Source of the DNA: Microbacterium endophyticum
GTDB lineage: Bacteria; Actinomycetota; Actinomycetes; Actinomycetales; Microbacteriaceae
NCBI RefSeq assembly: GCF_011047135.1
Contig: NZ_CP049255.1
Span: 186,001 to 250,000, forward strand
Direction of reading: 5' to 3'
Length of the DNA: 64,000 nucleotides
In this document: piece after piece, positions 8,578 through 16,346 of the stretch
How the letters are laid out: each line of letters begins with the position of its first letter
Position numbering within the stretch: the stretch's first letter is position 1
Program-made: the position numbers and the translations under genes
Notes under the pieces: model-generated
Database searches by the model: none
The model's input: the letters and a program-made list of their open reading frames with translations, nothing else
Told to the model about the DNA's origin: nothing

Positions 8578-9099
8578 TCACCAGCTGTGAGAGCCCGGGA
8601 TGCCTTTGAACGGGCCGACGATTCCCGATGTGATCCACCCTCCGTAGAACTCGCCCGGCTGAGGAACAGCCGTCTCGCCGTCCACGGTGCAGCGATCCAT
8701 ATATTGCGGATATACCGCCACACGCCTCCGCAAAAGCTCGAATCCCGGCATGGGTCGGGCGTAGCCCCATGCCGCGCGTGGGGCTACGCCCGACTGCGTG
8801 GCGGAAGAGCCGGCTGCCGGAGCGACCACATCGAAGTAGTGCGCAGCACCCTTCCATTCGCACATCGACGAGCCCGACGCCGGGACGAGGCATCCGGTCT
8901 CGAACGCATCTTCCGGCAGGTAGTAGACGGGAGGATGACTCGTCTCGAGCACGCGCAACACGTCGTCGGTGTCGAGAATCTCGACTCCCCCGAACGTGAT
9001 CGTTATGCGCGCTCGCTGCCGCTCGAGGCGGGGAGGCCGTGGGTAGTCCCACACTGACTCCTGCCCAGGCTTCACGCGATCTGGAATGGGCCGCTTCAT
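8578..9099 (-). CDS. DUF427 domain-containing protein
   Basis: The 173-residue protein has the hallmark DUF427 features: VWDYPRPPRLE at the N-terminus, a small beta-rich core (ITITFGGVEILDTDDVLRVLETSHPPVYYLP) and CEWKGAAHYFDV. The second half contains AAWGYARPMPGF and ends with a substrate-pocket-like GGWITSGIVGPFKGIPGS. DUF427 proteins are common in actinobacteria and fungi and are biochemically uncharacterised. It is probably in one transcript with the downstream alcohol dehydrogenase. A striking 16-bp perfect inverted repeat lies within it. Confidence 0.88.
   Translation of the reverse strand: MKRPIPDRVKPGQESVWDYPRPPRLERQRARITITFGGVEILDTDDVLRVLETSHPPVYYLPEDAFETGCLVPASGSSMCEWKGAAHYFDVVAPAAGSSATQSGVAPRAAWGYARPMPGFELLRRRVAVYPQYMDRCTVDGETAVPQPGEFYGGWITSGIVGPFKGIPGSHSW
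8754..8794. repeat. Perfect 16-bp intragenic inverted repeat in the DUF427 gene
   Basis: Left arm GTCGGGCGTAGCCCCA (8754-8769) is exactly complementary to 8779-8794 across a 9-base spacer. It encodes the SGVAPRAAWGYARP segment of the DUF427 protein, so it is both coding and able to form a long GC-rich hairpin. Confidence 0.95.
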
Positions 9100-9108
9100 A
9101 GTTGAAAC

Positions 9109-9753
9109 TCAGCCTCGGACAGCGTCGGCGATGGAAGTGTCGCCGGACCCGAATCGGATTGTTCGACCGATCGTCGACGTATCCGCGAGTGACGCAGCGA
9201 TGACAGCTGCGACATCGGCACGCGGAACCTCACCGTTTCCCTCCGGGCTCAACGTGATCTTCCCGGTGCCTGCATCGAGCGTCAGCGTGCCAGGGCCGAG
9301 AACGGTGAAGTCGAGTTCAGATGCCGTCAGGTGCTGGTCTGCGGCGAGTTTCGCGTCAGCGTAGGCAAAGAAGTCGTCGTCTTCTGGTACGCCGTGGTCG
9401 GGTCGTGACCCGATCCACGAAACCATCACGTAACGCTTCACACCGGCCTTGGATGCGGCATCCATCGTACGAATGGCGGCGTCTCTATCGATCGCATAGG
9501 TGCGTTCCGCGGATCCACCGCCGGCGCCCGCCGACCATACGACAGCGTCGTGGCCGGAGATGAGCTCGGTCAAGTCATCTCCGTCGAGCGAGGAGATATC
9601 CGCCAGATGCGGATTTGCGCCAGTTGCCGCAACGTCATCCGAGTGGTCAGGGTTTCGAATTACAGCCGTTACTTCATCCCCTTGCTCCACGAGGATGGGC
9701 GCAAGAAGCAGTGCCACACGGCCGTGGCCGCCAAAGATCAAAATTCGCGACAT
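9109..9753 (-). CDS. NAD(P)-binding atypical SDR (NmrA/YwnB-like)
   Basis: A 214-residue single-domain Rossmann protein with the N-terminal dinucleotide motif ILIFGGHGRVA, acidic loop residues after strand 2, AVVWSAGAGGG around residue 70, RYVMVSWIGS and YADAKLAADQHL (a Y...K-like pair). It resembles flavin-reductase/biliverdin-reductase-type and NmrA-like SDRs that sense or use NAD(P)H. AAAGGA is well placed before the ATG, and a sigma70-like promoter is visible at 9772-9801. The substrate is unknown. It may be followed by the DUF427 and dehydrogenase genes in one unit (9-base gap). Confidence 0.85.
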   Translation of the reverse strand: MSRILIFGGHGRVALLLAPILVEQGDEVTAVIRNPDHSDDVAATGANPHLADISSLDGDDLTELISGHDAVVWSAGAGGGSAERTYAIDRDAAIRTMDAASKAGVKRYVMVSWIGSRPDHGVPEDDDFFAYADAKLAADQHLTASELDFTVLGPGTLTLDAGTGKITLSPEGNGEVPRADVAAVIAASLADTSTIGRTIRFGSGDTSIADAVRG

Positions 9754-9771
9754 GGGTAGTCCTTTCGTCGT

Positions 9772-9801
9772 CGTATACCCACCCTAGAAACAGCCCACCA
9801 A
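9772..9801 (-). promoter_or_regulatory. Putative sigma70-type promoter for the SDR-like gene
   Basis: On the minus strand TTGGTG (9801-9796) and TATACG (9777-9772) are separated by 18 bases. The -10 element lies about 20 bases before the ATG at 9753. Confidence 0.4.
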
Positions 9802-9845
9802 CCGCGGAGGGTGCTGGCATCTAGTGCAATCTCGTGTTACGGCGG

Positions 9846-10250
9846 TCATTCGGCTGAATGAGTGGCATCGCCATCCAGATACCACCAACGCTCGCTCTGC
9901 CATACGAACCGGCTACGTTCCGACAGTGTTCCTCGCCCTTTCGCATCTCGCCAGTGCGCCCGAAAAGTCACGAACCCGCGGCGATCCCCCGGCTTCCCGG
10001 CCTCTACGCAGGAGATGTCGAGTCCGGTCCAGACCGTGCGGTCATCGAAGTCAAGGTCCGCAGGGCGAGTGCCTGGATGCCATGACTCCATCAGGTGACG
10101 GCGGTTACCCAGGGCGAAAGCGGTGTATCTCGACCGCATGAGCGCCTCAGCGGTCGGCGCGGCCGAGCCGCCGATGACCGGCCCGCAGCACTCAGCAAAT
10201 GCAAGCTGACTGCCGCACGCACACAAATCTGCGTCTTTCACGGCTCCCAC
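9846..10250 (-). CDS. YchJ-family (UPF0225) SEC-C motif protein
   Basis: The 134-residue protein starts with a SEC-C-type zinc motif, CACGSQLAFAECCG, then the family-defining EALMRSRYTAFALGN and, after ~30 residues, FVTFRAHWRDAKG and LSERSRFVWQSERWWYLDG. The YchJ family has an NTF2-like fold with an N-terminal metal-binding hook; its function is unknown. The C-terminal second SEC-C copy present in E. coli YchJ is absent. The GTG at 10250 gives the natural N-terminus. It is divergent from the Lon-domain gene, with starts only 26 bases apart. Confidence 0.88.
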   Translation of the reverse strand: MGAVKDADLCACGSQLAFAECCGPVIGGSAAPTAEALMRSRYTAFALGNRRHLMESWHPGTRPADLDFDDRTVWTGLDISCVEAGKPGDRRGFVTFRAHWRDAKGRGTLSERSRFVWQSERWWYLDGDATHSAE

Positions 10251-10276
10251 ACTCTCACGAGTGCTTGACTTGCCGC

Positions 10277-11008
10277 ATGGCGCAGGTCGCGATGTTTCCG
10301 CTGAGCACAGTACTCATGCCGCATATGCCCCTCACCGTGCGAATTTTCGAAGAGCGGTATCAACGGATGCTCGGCGCCCTCCTCGAAGCGGAACCGCCAG
10401 CTGAACCACACTTTGGAGTGGTGCTGATTGAACGCGGCCACGAATCCGGCGGCAACGATCGCCGGTTTTCGCTCGGCACGATGGCCCGCATCGAGAGAGT
10501 GGTCTCAGCGGGGCCCGGCGACTTCGTGATTTTTGCCCACGGCACTCACCGAGTCAATGTCCTGTCATGGGACGAAGAAGCACCGTACCCGCGGGCTCGG
10601 GTGAGCGAGATCGCAGAGTTACCCTGGAGCCCAACGCTCGAGCCGCTACGCGCCGAGGCCGAGCGTGTCGTTCGCCGCGTACTCACTCGCGCGAGCGAGT
10701 TTGCCGACGTCGGCTGGGACCCCGCCATCGAACTCTCTGACGGGCCAGTCGCTTCGTCTTGGCAGCTCGCAGGAATCGCCCCTATTCCCGACATCGACCG
10801 AATGGGGCTCTTGCAATCCGCCAGCCTCGCCGAACTTCTGACCGGCGTCATCGCCCTGACCCGAGACGCTGAGCCCGCGCTCACTTCCGCCCGCGCCGAT
10901 TCTGAGTTTGCGGATGCCGTCGCGCAGTTATTGCGGGAGACCGAGGCTGATACCGAACCGGATTCAGGAGAACGTGGCGATCCTGAGGATGACTCCGACC
11001 GCGAATAG
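10277..11008 (+). CDS. Lon protease N-terminal (substrate-binding) domain protein
   Basis: A 243-residue protein made of the Lon substrate-binding (LON/PUA-like) domain without ATPase or protease parts: MAQVAMFPLSTVLMPHMPLTVRIFEERYQRML at the start, then FGVVLIERG, GTMARIERV and a helical C-terminal half. The tail is strongly acidic (last ~25 residues). Such stand-alone LON-domain proteins are common in actinobacteria and are thought to bind proteins; no mechanism is known. The ATG at 10277 was chosen because upstream codons lack family similarity and overlap the divergent ychJ-like gene. Confidence 0.9.
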   Translation: MAQVAMFPLSTVLMPHMPLTVRIFEERYQRMLGALLEAEPPAEPHFGVVLIERGHESGGNDRRFSLGTMARIERVVSAGPGDFVIFAHGTHRVNVLSWDEEAPYPRARVSEIAELPWSPTLEPLRAEAERVVRRVLTRASEFADVGWDPAIELSDGPVASSWQLAGIAPIPDIDRMGLLQSASLAELLTGVIALTRDAEPALTSARADSEFADAVAQLLRETEADTEPDSGERGDPEDDSDRE

Positions 11009-11066
11009 CGCACAGCAGTCCGGCGCACGCAGATACGGCAAGCCTCCCCCGTCTAGTCTTGGTGGA

Positions 11067-11546
11067 GTGTCCGCTAAGTCACTTCGAATCATCACACCAC
11101 GAGGAAAGCTCGTCATCATCGCGGTCGTGTGCTCACTCTTCGCAGCAACGGGAATCGTCACGGTTGCGCTCAGCCCAGAAACGATGCTTAACCTCATCGT
11201 CGGAGTCGCCGCTGTCGGATTTTTCGGCGTCGGCGGGGGTATCTCTCTCATATCTTTGTGGCGCCGCAGCCTGATCCTCGAGGCCGATGCTGAAGGCATC
11301 CGATTCTCGCACCGCACCCTGATCGAGTGGAAGGGAGTCGAGCGAGTGGGGACGACCTCGACGCAGCTCGGCATCCGTCTTCGTAACCCTGATGCCCTCA
11401 TCGCTCAGGATCCGCGCGGGTTTTCCCGGGAAGAGCTTCGCGAAACACGACGCAGTTCCGGTGGTTGGGATCTCGTTTTCGCCGAGAACCTCCTCGATCG
11501 CACGCCGTCGGACGCCGCCGCGGCTATCAATGCTCAACGACCCTAG
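11067..11546 (+). CDS. STM3941-like two-helix membrane protein
   Basis: The ~159-residue protein begins at GTG 11067 (VSAKSLRIITP) with GGTGGA just before it. It has two transmembrane helices (KLVIIAVVCSLFAATGIVTVAL and a Gly-rich second helix ending ISLISLW) followed by a PH-like cytoplasmic domain (ILEADAEGIRFSHRTLIEWKGVERVG...LGIRLRNP). This layout matches the STM3941 family of unknown function. The next gene starts 3 bases after its stop, so the two are probably cotranscribed. Confidence 0.7.
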   Translation: MSAKSLRIITPRGKLVIIAVVCSLFAATGIVTVALSPETMLNLIVGVAAVGFFGVGGGISLISLWRRSLILEADAEGIRFSHRTLIEWKGVERVGTTSTQLGIRLRNPDALIAQDPRGFSREELRETRRSSGGWDLVFAENLLDRTPSDAAAAINAQRP

Positions 11547-11548
11547 TT

Positions 11549-12625
11549 ATGCGAATCACACGTCGGGTCACTGAGCGCCTCAACACAGCGATCCGCGCCC
11601 CACGCCGCACTCCGCTTCTTCAAGTTCTCAAATCCGCGATTGCCACAATCGCCGCATGGTTGGCGGCGTCACTGGTATTTCCCGACGCCACGCCTGTCTT
11701 CGCCGCTATTGCTGCCCTCCTCGTCGTCCAGCCGAGCCTCAATCAATCGCTCGCGAAAGCCCTCGAGCGTAGCGCCGGCGTGATCGCGGGTGTGGCGGTC
11801 GCGTCGGGGTTGGGGATGCTGTTCGGGGAAGCTAACTGGGTCGTCGTGATCGCGATTGCGCTCGGGCTTCTCATCGCCTGGGCTCTGAAGATGACTGCGG
11901 CAACCGCCAACCAGGTCGCCATCAGCGCAATTCTCGTGATCGCCCTGGGACAAACCACGCCCGGCTACGCGGTGGACCGCGTGTTGGAGACGATTCTCGG
12001 CGCCGCGATCGGCGTCATCGCCAACGTCGCGATCGTCCCGCCGCTCGCACTGCAGCCAGCTCGTGAGCGAATCGATGCGCTCGGGCAAGAAATCGCGCAA
12101 ACCCTCGACCGTCTGGCCGACTCCATCACGTCAGAACGCACGCGATCAAACCTCGAAGAACTTCTCCTGACCGCTCGGTTGCTGCGGCCAATGCAGCAGA
12201 GCGCACAAGCGGCGATCGATGTAAGCGTGGATTCACTAACTCTCAATCCCCGTGCGCGCACACATCGTCACGAGCTCCACGAACTGAGCGCCCAGCTTGA
12301 ATACTTCACGCCAATCGTCAACCAGGTCGTCGGAATGGCGCGTGCGGTCTACGACCGGTATGACTCGAGTGTCATCGTCGAGCCCGCCGCGTGGGCCATT
12401 TCGGAGCAGCTCCATCGGGCAGCGCACGATGTTCGTCTGATACAGCGCTCATCCGATGCTGTGCCTCACGACACTCGTAACGAAGAGGTACTTCAACCCA
12501 CGGCTGAAGTACCCGCGCTCACCACACCGCTCACGATTGTCAAACCGTCATCCGACAACTGGATCCTCATCGGCGCACTCATGGAGGATTTGCGACGGAT
12601 TCACGACACGCTGAGCGATAGGTAG
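11549..12625 (+). CDS. FUSC-family (aromatic acid exporter-like) membrane protein
   Basis: The 358-residue protein has about six transmembrane helices in residues 25-170 (for example SAIATIAAWLAASLVF, FAAIAALLVVQPSLNQSL, SAGVIAGVAVASGLGM and ILGAAIGVIANVAIVPPLA). A long cytoplasmic helical region follows (RERIDALGQEIAQTLDRLAD and beyond). QPSLNQSLAKALERSAGVIAG is the typical FUSC/ArAE signature. Family members are putative efflux carriers for aromatic acids or amphiphiles. Starts at ATG 11549, 3 bases after the STM3941-like gene. It is convergent with the DksA-like gene (2-base gap). Confidence 0.85.
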   Translation: MRITRRVTERLNTAIRAPRRTPLLQVLKSAIATIAAWLAASLVFPDATPVFAAIAALLVVQPSLNQSLAKALERSAGVIAGVAVASGLGMLFGEANWVVVIAIALGLLIAWALKMTAATANQVAISAILVIALGQTTPGYAVDRVLETILGAAIGVIANVAIVPPLALQPARERIDALGQEIAQTLDRLADSITSERTRSNLEELLLTARLLRPMQQSAQAAIDVSVDSLTLNPRARTHRHELHELSAQLEYFTPIVNQVVGMARAVYDRYDSSVIVEPAAWAISEQLHRAAHDVRLIQRSSDAVPHDTRNEEVLQPTAEVPALTTPLTIVKPSSDNWILIGALMEDLRRIHDTLSDR

Positions 12626-12627
12626 TT

Positions 12628-12978
12628 TCAGCTCGCGCAACTCACACAGTGCGCGGCAAACGGACGCACCGTGAGTCGGCCTGCAGGGATCATGCGGCCG
12701 CAGCCCTCACATACGCCGTAGGTTCCTGACCGTATTCGCTCCAGTGCGTGTTTGATCGCTTCGGACTCACCCGCTTCTGCTTCCCGAATTGCCTCGAGTC
12801 GCGCCCACTCCAGCGACAACGTTGAACCTTCCGGATCATGCTCGTCATCTGCTACGTCTTCAGTTCGCGCGGCTCGCAGCGCCCGCGCCTCCTCGTCATG
12901 TTCTCGAATGCGCTCACTCAATTCGAGCTGGCGCTTGTGAAGAAGCACAACAAAATCGGCGAAGTCGTCTGCCCCCAC
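12628..12978 (-). CDS. DksA/TraR-type C4 zinc finger protein
   Basis: A ~116-residue protein with an N-terminal coiled coil (LLHKRQLELSERIREHDEEARALRAAR) and a C-terminal zinc finger CEGCGRMIPAGRLTVRP...CVSC. This is the DksA/TraR architecture; DksA relatives bind RNA polymerase through the secondary channel, but the actinobacterial short members are not well studied. The start is uncertain: GTG 12978 (VGADDFADF) keeps it clear of the upstream lipoprotein gene, while GTG 12996 or 13056 are in frame and would lengthen it. It is read with the lipoprotein gene upstream and may share its transcript. Confidence 0.8.
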   Translation of the reverse strand: MGADDFADFVVLLHKRQLELSERIREHDEEARALRAARTEDVADDEHDPEGSTLSLEWARLEAIREAEAGESEAIKHALERIRSGTYGVCEGCGRMIPAGRLTVRPFAAHCVSCAS

Positions 12979-13006
12979 GCTCTCAACGATCAGCACACCC
13001 GCCCCG

Positions 13007-13393
13007 TTAGGAGCGTGGTGAAACCACAACGGTGAATTCAAGAGGCTGGATGCCACCGTCGCTGTTCGTCAAAGTGACGCTCGACTCACCCGTCGCGAGA
13101 GCGGAGATGCCCGGGTTGAAGGTTGTGCCGTCTTGCACGTACCCCGCGACGAATTCCGCGACCTTCTCATCAGCAACCTCACCGGTGTAGCTGTCGACTG
13201 CAAGGTCACCAGTGTTGATGTTCAACACCTGACCGACAACGAGATCGACGGTCTCACCCTGCAGTTCGCCAGCGTCCATAGTGACAGGAGCGATGACGTC
13301 GCCAGGTTCATCAGATGACGAGGAACACCCCGACAAACCGATGCTCGCCATGACCAACACCGACGCGACTACAAACTTGGAGATTTTCACCAC
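13007..13393 (-). CDS. Small secreted lipoprotein, function unknown
   Basis: The 128-residue product begins with a lipoprotein signal peptide (basic MVKISK, hydrophobic core, lipobox LSGC near residue 20-23), then a Ser/Asp linker. A ~95-residue beta-rich domain follows: LVVGQVLNINTGDLAVDSYTG, then a single-sheet-like C-terminus ending FTVVVSPRS. GTG-GTG doublet at 13393/13390; either may be used. The domain looks Ig-like or inhibitor-like, but I cannot name a family. It is attached to the outer face of the membrane and is 28 bases from the DksA-like gene it precedes. Confidence 0.75.
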   Translation of the reverse strand: MVKISKFVVASVLVMASIGLSGCSSSSDEPGDVIAPVTMDAGELQGETVDLVVGQVLNINTGDLAVDSYTGEVADEKVAEFVAGYVQDGTTFNPGISALATGESSVTLTNSDGGIQPLEFTVVVSPRS

Positions 13394-13425
13394 GTCAGTA
13401 TGACACCGCCGCCGCGGTACGCCCG

Positions 13426-14025
13426 TTACGATTCAGTCTCAATAGCACCGCGCGCGTTGTAGACAAGAACGTCCGCCGCCCCGTATGACCGATAGACACC
13501 GAGGGCAGCTTCGTGACCGACGCCGACTGTCACACGAATACCCCGGCGCTCGAACTGTTCAGCCCAATCGTCCACGACGGGTCCTTCATCGAAACCGGTG
13601 AGTTCTTCAAGAAGCGGCCCCTCTCCAGCGACAACGAGAGAGCGGACGCCACTCCACATCGTCGCGCCGTAGCACATCACGCACGGACGCCAGTTGACAA
13701 CGAGCTCGAGGTCAGCTCCCTCTGCGCCGAGATCCCAGCGTCCGAGACGTGATTGCGCCAGGCTCAGCGCTGTTACTTCGGCATGTGCTGAGCTCAGGCC
13801 GGAGCTCAGCACCACGTTCACGCCAACAGCGACGACCTCGTCTGTCGTGTTGTCGACAACGATCGCTGCGAAAGGACCACCATTTCCTGCCCGCCAGTTG
13901 CGGTCGGCCAGCTCATTAACGAGCGCCATTCTCGATTCACCCCGAGGAAGCGAGGTGGGCAGGGTTTCGAGGTCGTCGAGGAGCCATTCCGGTAACGCGG
14001 CTCGGTACGAGGTTGCATAGGTCAT
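13426..14025 (-). CDS. Zinc-dependent cytidine/guanine-type deaminase
   Basis: A ~199-residue member of the CMP/dCMP-type deaminase fold with SAHAEVTAL (zinc His and catalytic Glu) and NWRPCVMCYGATMW (the two zinc Cys). An N-terminal DRNWRAGNGGPFAAIVVD strand region precedes these. The general context of WRPCVMCYGA and the length resemble guanine deaminase / tRNA-adenosine-like nucleobase deaminases rather than small cytidine deaminases. The exact substrate is not assignable. The ATG at 14025 is preferred; a further upstream frame overlaps the divergent exonuclease promoter. An 11-bp inverted repeat lies inside the gene at 13785-13812. Confidence 0.82.
   Translation of the reverse strand: MTYATSYRAALPEWLLDDLETLPTSLPRGESRMALVNELADRNWRAGNGGPFAAIVVDNTTDEVVAVGVNVVLSSGLSSAHAEVTALSLAQSRLGRWDLGAEGADLELVVNWRPCVMCYGATMWSGVRSLVVAGEGPLLEELTGFDEGPVVDDWAEQFERRGIRVTVGVGHEAALGVYRSYGAADVLVYNARGAIETES
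13785..13812. repeat. Perfect 11-bp intragenic inverted repeat in the deaminase gene
   Basis: Arms GTGCTGAGCTC (13785-13795) and 13802-13812 are exactly complementary across a 6-base loop. They code for VLSSGLSSAH next to the zinc-binding histidine. Confidence 0.85.
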
Positions 14026-14103
14026 GACCTCAGTCTGCCGTCGCAATGTTTCGTGAAATCGCTCACTCTCGCCAGCTGGCATTCACCGTGCCAAACTGAC
14101 TTC

Positions 14104-15027
14104 GTGACTTCACGCCTTATGTTGCTTGACACAGCTTCGCTGTATTTTCGTGCGTTTTACGGAGTTCCAGACACTGTTCGTTCACCCGACGGAGTGCCAG
14201 TGAATGCCGTTCGGGGGCTGCTAGACATCATCACAAAACTTGTCGGTCGCTACGAACCAACTCACATGGTTGCGTGTTGGGACGACGATTGGCGGCCCCA
14301 GTGGCGCGTCGATCTTGTTCCGTCCTACAAAGCACATCGAGTCGCTGAGGTGGTGGCGTCTGGACCCGATGTCGAGGAAGTCCCCGATCCCCTCGAAGCT
14401 CAACTCCCCATCATTCGCGAGGCTCTCGCCACTGTCGGTATCGCGGTGCTTGGGGCCCCAGGATACGAAGCCGACGATGTCATCGGCACGCTCGCGACGT
14501 CGTCGACGATTCCCGTCGACATCGTCACCGGCGATCGAGACCTATTCCAGCTCGTAGACGATGAGCGCGAGGTGCGAGTCGTGTATACCGCCAAGGGAAT
14601 GAGCAATCTCGAGATCGTGACAGAAGCCACGCTGCACGAAAGATACGGCGTCAGCGGAGGACAATACGCCGACTTCGCGACGCTCCGAGGCGATGCGTCA
14701 GACGGCCTGCCGGGAGTTTCAGGCATCGGAGATAAAACTGCGGCGTCTCTGCTTCAGACCCACGGCAGTCTGGACGCCGTCATCGCGGAAGCCGATGAGG
14801 GCAGCGCCTTGCGCCCGAACCTGCGGGTCAAAATTCGCAGTGCGGCCGAATATCTTGCCGTGGCACCTCAGGTCGTGGCGGTCGCGCGGAACGTTCCGCT
14901 AAAAGAAGCTGATGCAACGCTCCACTCATTGACACCCGCGGCAATGAACGACGCCACGGAGCTCGCGAATACGTGGGGGCTTGGCGCTGCAATGGATCGT
15001 CTCACCGATGCCCTTTCGCGCTACTGA
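14104..15027 (+). CDS. 5'-3' exonuclease (PolA N-terminal-like / XPG fold)
   Basis: A 307-residue stand-alone homologue of the 5'-nuclease domain of DNA polymerase I. Metal-binding acidic residues are seen in LLDTASLYFRAFYG, VACWDDDWRPQWR, EADDVIGTLA and VTGDRDLFQLVDD. The helix-hairpin-helix DNA-binding motif is GLPGVSGIGDKTAASLL. It processes flaps and primers in replication or repair; many actinobacteria keep this paralogue beside full-length polA. GTG 14104 chosen; ATG 14119 (MLLDTASLYF) is an alternative. Its 3' end overlaps the convergent MFS gene by 26 bases. Confidence 0.92.
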   Translation: MTSRLMLLDTASLYFRAFYGVPDTVRSPDGVPVNAVRGLLDIITKLVGRYEPTHMVACWDDDWRPQWRVDLVPSYKAHRVAEVVASGPDVEEVPDPLEAQLPIIREALATVGIAVLGAPGYEADDVIGTLATSSTIPVDIVTGDRDLFQLVDDEREVRVVYTAKGMSNLEIVTEATLHERYGVSGGQYADFATLRGDASDGLPGVSGIGDKTAASLLQTHGSLDAVIAEADEGSALRPNLRVKIRSAAEYLAVAPQVVAVARNVPLKEADATLHSLTPAAMNDATELANTWGLGAAMDRLTDALSRY

Positions 15028-16318
15028 ACGACGTACGTCCGTGAGCGCGACCCCGTCGAGCGGCCGAAAGCAACGCAGCAAGTAGAGCAAAAGCGTAGAG
15101 CGCAGCCAATACAACGAGAAGTAACTCGCCAGCAGCCCAATTCCCAGTCGCTTCGTGAAGAGCACCCACAAGGGGCGCGCCCAGGGCGCCGACGGCATAT
15201 CCCCCGCCCTGAACGAAAGCAGACATTCCCGCGGCCTCAGTGTCAGAGCGTGAGACAGCAACAAGCACGGTGAAGATTACGACGAATCCGCCCGAGTGGG
15301 CAATGGCACCAAATATCAGCCACAGCCAGGTCAACTCTGGCAGCGCCAGCATCCCTCCAGTGAGCAATAGCCAGCAGACGCATATGACGCTCGCTGGCAC
15401 CCACCGAGGCGCAAATCTCCCGAGGAGCGGCACAACGAATGCGCCAAGGATTCCCATGCCCTGAAAGAGAGACGAAAGCGCGCCTGCACCCACCCGACTA
15501 AGTCCGAGTTCATCAGATGTGATCGAAGGCAACCATGTGGAGAATGCGTAATAGATCGTGGTTTGACAGCTGAATGTCGCCAAGAGGAGCCATGCCGTGG
15601 GGTTTCGAAAAACGGACCGAGACTTTGTCATGACCGGCAGCGGACCGGTGACAGTTGCTGGGTCGATCCCTTGATTTGTCGCTTCACTCGGCAGAGAGCC
15701 CGAGTATCGCTCACCGCTGATATCGCCACGAGCGCTGATCTCTCGGAGATAGATGCCCCACAAAAAGAGGCCGACGATGGTGATCACCCCCCACAGGAGG
15801 AGGGCCCACGACCAGCCGACGATGTCGGCGAGAGGCGCAGTGAGAAGAGAAGTCAGAAGCGACCCGGCGTTGAGAGTCGCGACGTAAGCGGCTGTGATGA
15901 TTCCGACCCGTGAACCTGGCACATCGCGACGGATAATCACCGGGATGACGACGTTACCTAGGGTGATCGCCGCCCCGATGACGACCATCCCAGTCAGCAT
16001 CCATCCGAACCCAGGCAATGCCCGGATGACGGTGCCGACGAGAACTCCAGAAAGCGAGAGTAGAAGCGCCCGTTCTGCGCCCGACCGCCGAATCATGACC
16101 GCGGCAACCGGAGTAAGCAGCGCAAACATCAAAACCGGAGCAGTTGTCAGCAAGCCGACACTTGCAGAACCGATTCCTAAATCGCGTTCAATGTCGCGAA
16201 GTACCGGTGTTGGCGCCACTATTGGCCCCCGCAGGCTCAGAGCCGCGACAAGCACGCCAGAAATCACCAGCCACGGAATACCGCGCGAAGCCATCGAACG
16301 CGCAGACGAGGTCATCAC
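15002..16318 (-). CDS. MFS transporter, CynX/NimT type
   Basis: A 438-residue major facilitator with twelve hydrophobic segments and the CynX/NimT-like signature near the N-terminus (ALSLRGPIVAPTPVLRDIERDLG), followed by TAPVLMFALLTPVAAVMIRR. Family members move cyanate or, by annotation, 2-nitroimidazole; the true substrate here is unknown. No cynS-like cyanase gene is nearby. It is transcribed away from trpD's end and overlaps the exonuclease gene by 26 bases at its 3' end. Confidence 0.88.
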   Translation of the reverse strand: MMTSSARSMASRGIPWLVISGVLVAALSLRGPIVAPTPVLRDIERDLGIGSASVGLLTTAPVLMFALLTPVAAVMIRRSGAERALLLSLSGVLVGTVIRALPGFGWMLTGMVVIGAAITLGNVVIPVIIRRDVPGSRVGIITAAYVATLNAGSLLTSLLTAPLADIVGWSWALLLWGVITIVGLFLWGIYLREISARGDISGERYSGSLPSEATNQGIDPATVTGPLPVMTKSRSVFRNPTAWLLLATFSCQTTIYYAFSTWLPSITSDELGLSRVGAGALSSLFQGMGILGAFVVPLLGRFAPRWVPASVICVCWLLLTGGMLALPELTWLWLIFGAIAHSGGFVVIFTVLVAVSRSDTEAAGMSAFVQGGGYAVGALGAPLVGALHEATGNWAAGELLLVVLAALYAFALLAALLSAARRGRAHGRTSFSSAKGHR

Positions 16319-16346
16319 CTCAGTCTATGAAAGCGTTGCCCAGGCG

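Noticed and set aside
8552..9052. Upstream extension of the alcohol dehydrogenase frame
   Set aside because: It overlaps the DUF427 gene in another frame and shows no dehydrogenase similarity before MRATVIHAP.
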